NCBI RefSeq assembly: GCF_000011085.1
Contig: NC_006395.1
Span: 1-64,000, forward strand
Origin: Haloarcula marismortui ATCC 43049
GTDB lineage: Archaea > Halobacteriota > Halobacteria > Halobacteriales > Haloarculaceae
Length of the DNA stretch: 64,000 bases
Reading direction: 5' to 3'
The translations under genes were made by a program, and so were the position numbers. Below, one piece after another: positions 62,829-64,000 of this stretch; position 1 is the first letter of the stretch, and every line of letters starts with the position of its first letter. The notes under the pieces were generated by a model. The model worked only from the letters and a program-made list of their open reading frames with translations, searched no databases and was not told the origin of the DNA.

Positions 62829-62879
62829 GGCCCGTCAAGGTCCTCGTGACTTTGCGGCGTTCCGGTTGGTCACGACCAG

Positions 62880-63890
62880 TCAGGGGGTCACGATCAGGCT
62901 AAACCGATAGACGGTGCCTTGGTATTCGGCGACGACACCCCGGAAGTCGACTCGGTCGTCGTAGCTGTCTATCGGCTGGAGGTCGCCAGCGATGCCGAGC
63001 GCGTCCAAAACCTCAGCAAGTCCGTCAGAAGGCGGTGCGCCCTCTTCGTAGCGGCGAGGCTCCTCGCTGATCGCGTCGTCGATCACGCCACGAGCGGCCT
63101 CCGAGAGGTCGAGTGAGGTCAGATCGAGTTCCAGAACCGCCGTTCGTGCGTACTCCTGGAACGCTTCGCGATTGTTCGAGATCTCGTCGATAGTGTACGT
63201 CCATTCTGGGACAGTTACCGTCCGCTGCTCTGTGACGGGGCGAAAGTATTCGTCTTCGTACTCGATGTAATCGAACGGCGGCGATGGGACGAACTCACTG
63301 GCTTCAGCGTCAAGGTGCTGGTGATACTCGACGGCCTGCAGGTTTTCGAATTGAGGGTCGCCGAGAAACCCATCGTTGCCCGCGTAGACCGCGTCGAGCG
63401 CAGCCTCAAGGACGCGTTTGTCCTGTGTCGAGCGGTCGAAGGGCCGTCTCTCGACCGTCGCGTCGTCCGGCGGCGTCTCCTCGGACCGTGTGACCGCAAA
63501 GTGCCAGCGGTCCCGTTCGAGCTGCCGTGCCTCATTTATCTGGACCTGATAAAAGATCCCGTCCTGCCGGAGGAACGTCGGGCGCGGCCTCGTGTCTTTG
63601 CCCCACCGGTCTCGTCCGACGAGCGGCCACTGTTGGACGGTAACGCTACCGGTGTCGAACAGTTCTGACGTATACTGCTGTTTCGTCTCGGCAGTAAAGT
63701 CGACCCTGGTGGTCGCATCAATTGCGGTCGGGTCGGGCCAGAGATACGGCCGACCGATTGATGAGAGGTCCTGTTCACTGGCGATGAGCGCGTAGTTGTC
63801 GAGACTGCCGGGATTGAGACAACCGGCGGTCGCGGTGATCACCCCGGACGCGCCGATGAGTCGGAGGGCGTGGCGGCGGGAACAACGCAT
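62880..63890 (-). CDS. Tat lipoprotein of unknown function
   Basis: It encodes 336 residues. The signal CSRRHALRLIGASGVIT has a twin-arginine motif and ends in lipobox TAGC, so the mature protein is lipid-anchored at the cell surface. The body is acidic and mixed alpha/beta (YTSELFDTGSVTVQQWPLVG, EYHQHLDAEASEFVPSPP). No family is recognised. Its 3' end lies 52 bp from that of the previous gene, so the two converge. Bases 63891-64000 hold its promoter. Confidence 0.83.
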   Translation of the reverse strand: MRCSRRHALRLIGASGVITATAGCLNPGSLDNYALIASEQDLSSIGRPYLWPDPTAIDATTRVDFTAETKQQYTSELFDTGSVTVQQWPLVGRDRWGKDTRPRPTFLRQDGIFYQVQINEARQLERDRWHFAVTRSEETPPDDATVERRPFDRSTQDKRVLEAALDAVYAGNDGFLGDPQFENLQAVEYHQHLDAEASEFVPSPPFDYIEYEDEYFRPVTEQRTVTVPEWTYTIDEISNNREAFQEYARTAVLELDLTSLDLSEAARGVIDDAISEEPRRYEEGAPPSDGLAEVLDALGIAGDLQPIDSYDDRVDFRGVVAEYQGTVYRFSLIVTP

Positions 63891-64000
63891 TGCTGTACCG
63901 AAGTAGTTAATATACCGATAAATTGCTTGTGGTGTAAATCTACGGGCGGAACAGGCCGAATGCGTCGGGGCTTGACCTCGAGGCGGGTCACATCTCTCCG

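Noticed and set aside
1-64000. Search for CRISPR arrays, tRNA genes and intact insertion sequences
   Set aside because: No regularly spaced repeats, no TPsiC/anticodon patterns and no transposase motifs or terminal repeats were found by eye; short relics could be missed.

Overview
The window looks like chromosomal (or chromid) DNA of a halophilic archaeon close to Haloarcula. The evidence is acidic proteins rich in Asp and Glu, twin-arginine signal peptides in front of lipoboxes on nearly every exported protein, short or absent leaders before start codons, haloarchaeal regulator types (Lrp, IclR, small ArsR-like proteins), and a 5S rRNA that I recognise as almost the Haloarcula marismortui sequence. 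I see no tRNA, CRISPR array or intact insertion sequence.

Region 1 (1-20 kb) is a surface-polysaccharide or glycosylation island. It holds two paralogous Tat-exported beta-helix proteins, an alkaline-phosphatase-superfamily sulfatase-like enzyme, a large membrane protein, two GT2 and two GT4 glycosyltransferases, a DUF1616 protein, WecB and WecC (UDP-ManNAc and UDP-ManNAcA synthesis) and a GalE-type epimerase. Parts of it are AT-richer and decaying: the first beta-helix gene has its signal peptide in another frame, and a 72-codon tail of a vanished GT2 lies behind the DUF1616 gene.

Region 2 (20-28 kb) is C3-acid metabolism: glycerate 2-kinase, a LarA-like (DUF2088) protein and a lactate-utilisation pair (LutB-LutA fusion plus LutC), followed by a HEAT-repeat gene broken by one in-frame TAG.

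Region 3 (28-41 kb) is a sugar or polyol catabolic block: an IclR regulator with three copies of a 17-bp inverted repeat around it, a class I aldolase gene with its middle deleted, a zinc alcohol dehydrogenase, a complete CUT1-type ABC importer with a 31-codon ORF coupled between permease and ATPase genes, a class II aldolase, a rhamnulokinase-like kinase, an SDR, a galactonate-dehydratase-like enolase-superfamily enzyme and a sorbitol-dehydrogenase-like enzyme. No ketose isomerase is present, so I infer that the dehydrogenases may supply the ketose to the kinase and aldolase.

Region 4 (41-53 kb) holds a flavin monooxygenase-like protein, the DabB-DabA inorganic-carbon accumulation pair, an Lrp regulator, and three overlapping paralogous metal/siderophore-type binding lipoproteins behind two DtxR-like palindromes but without permease or ATPase, followed by a sugar-porter MFS gene.

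Region 5 (53-64 kb) holds a fructosamine-kinase-like gene, two divergent regulators sharing a strong palindrome, a gene stopped by an in-frame TAA, an ABC-2 exporter, a nitroreductase, an isolated 5S rRNA gene and several haloarchaea-specific envelope proteins. In total I see six decayed or split genes, which is unusually many for 64 kb.
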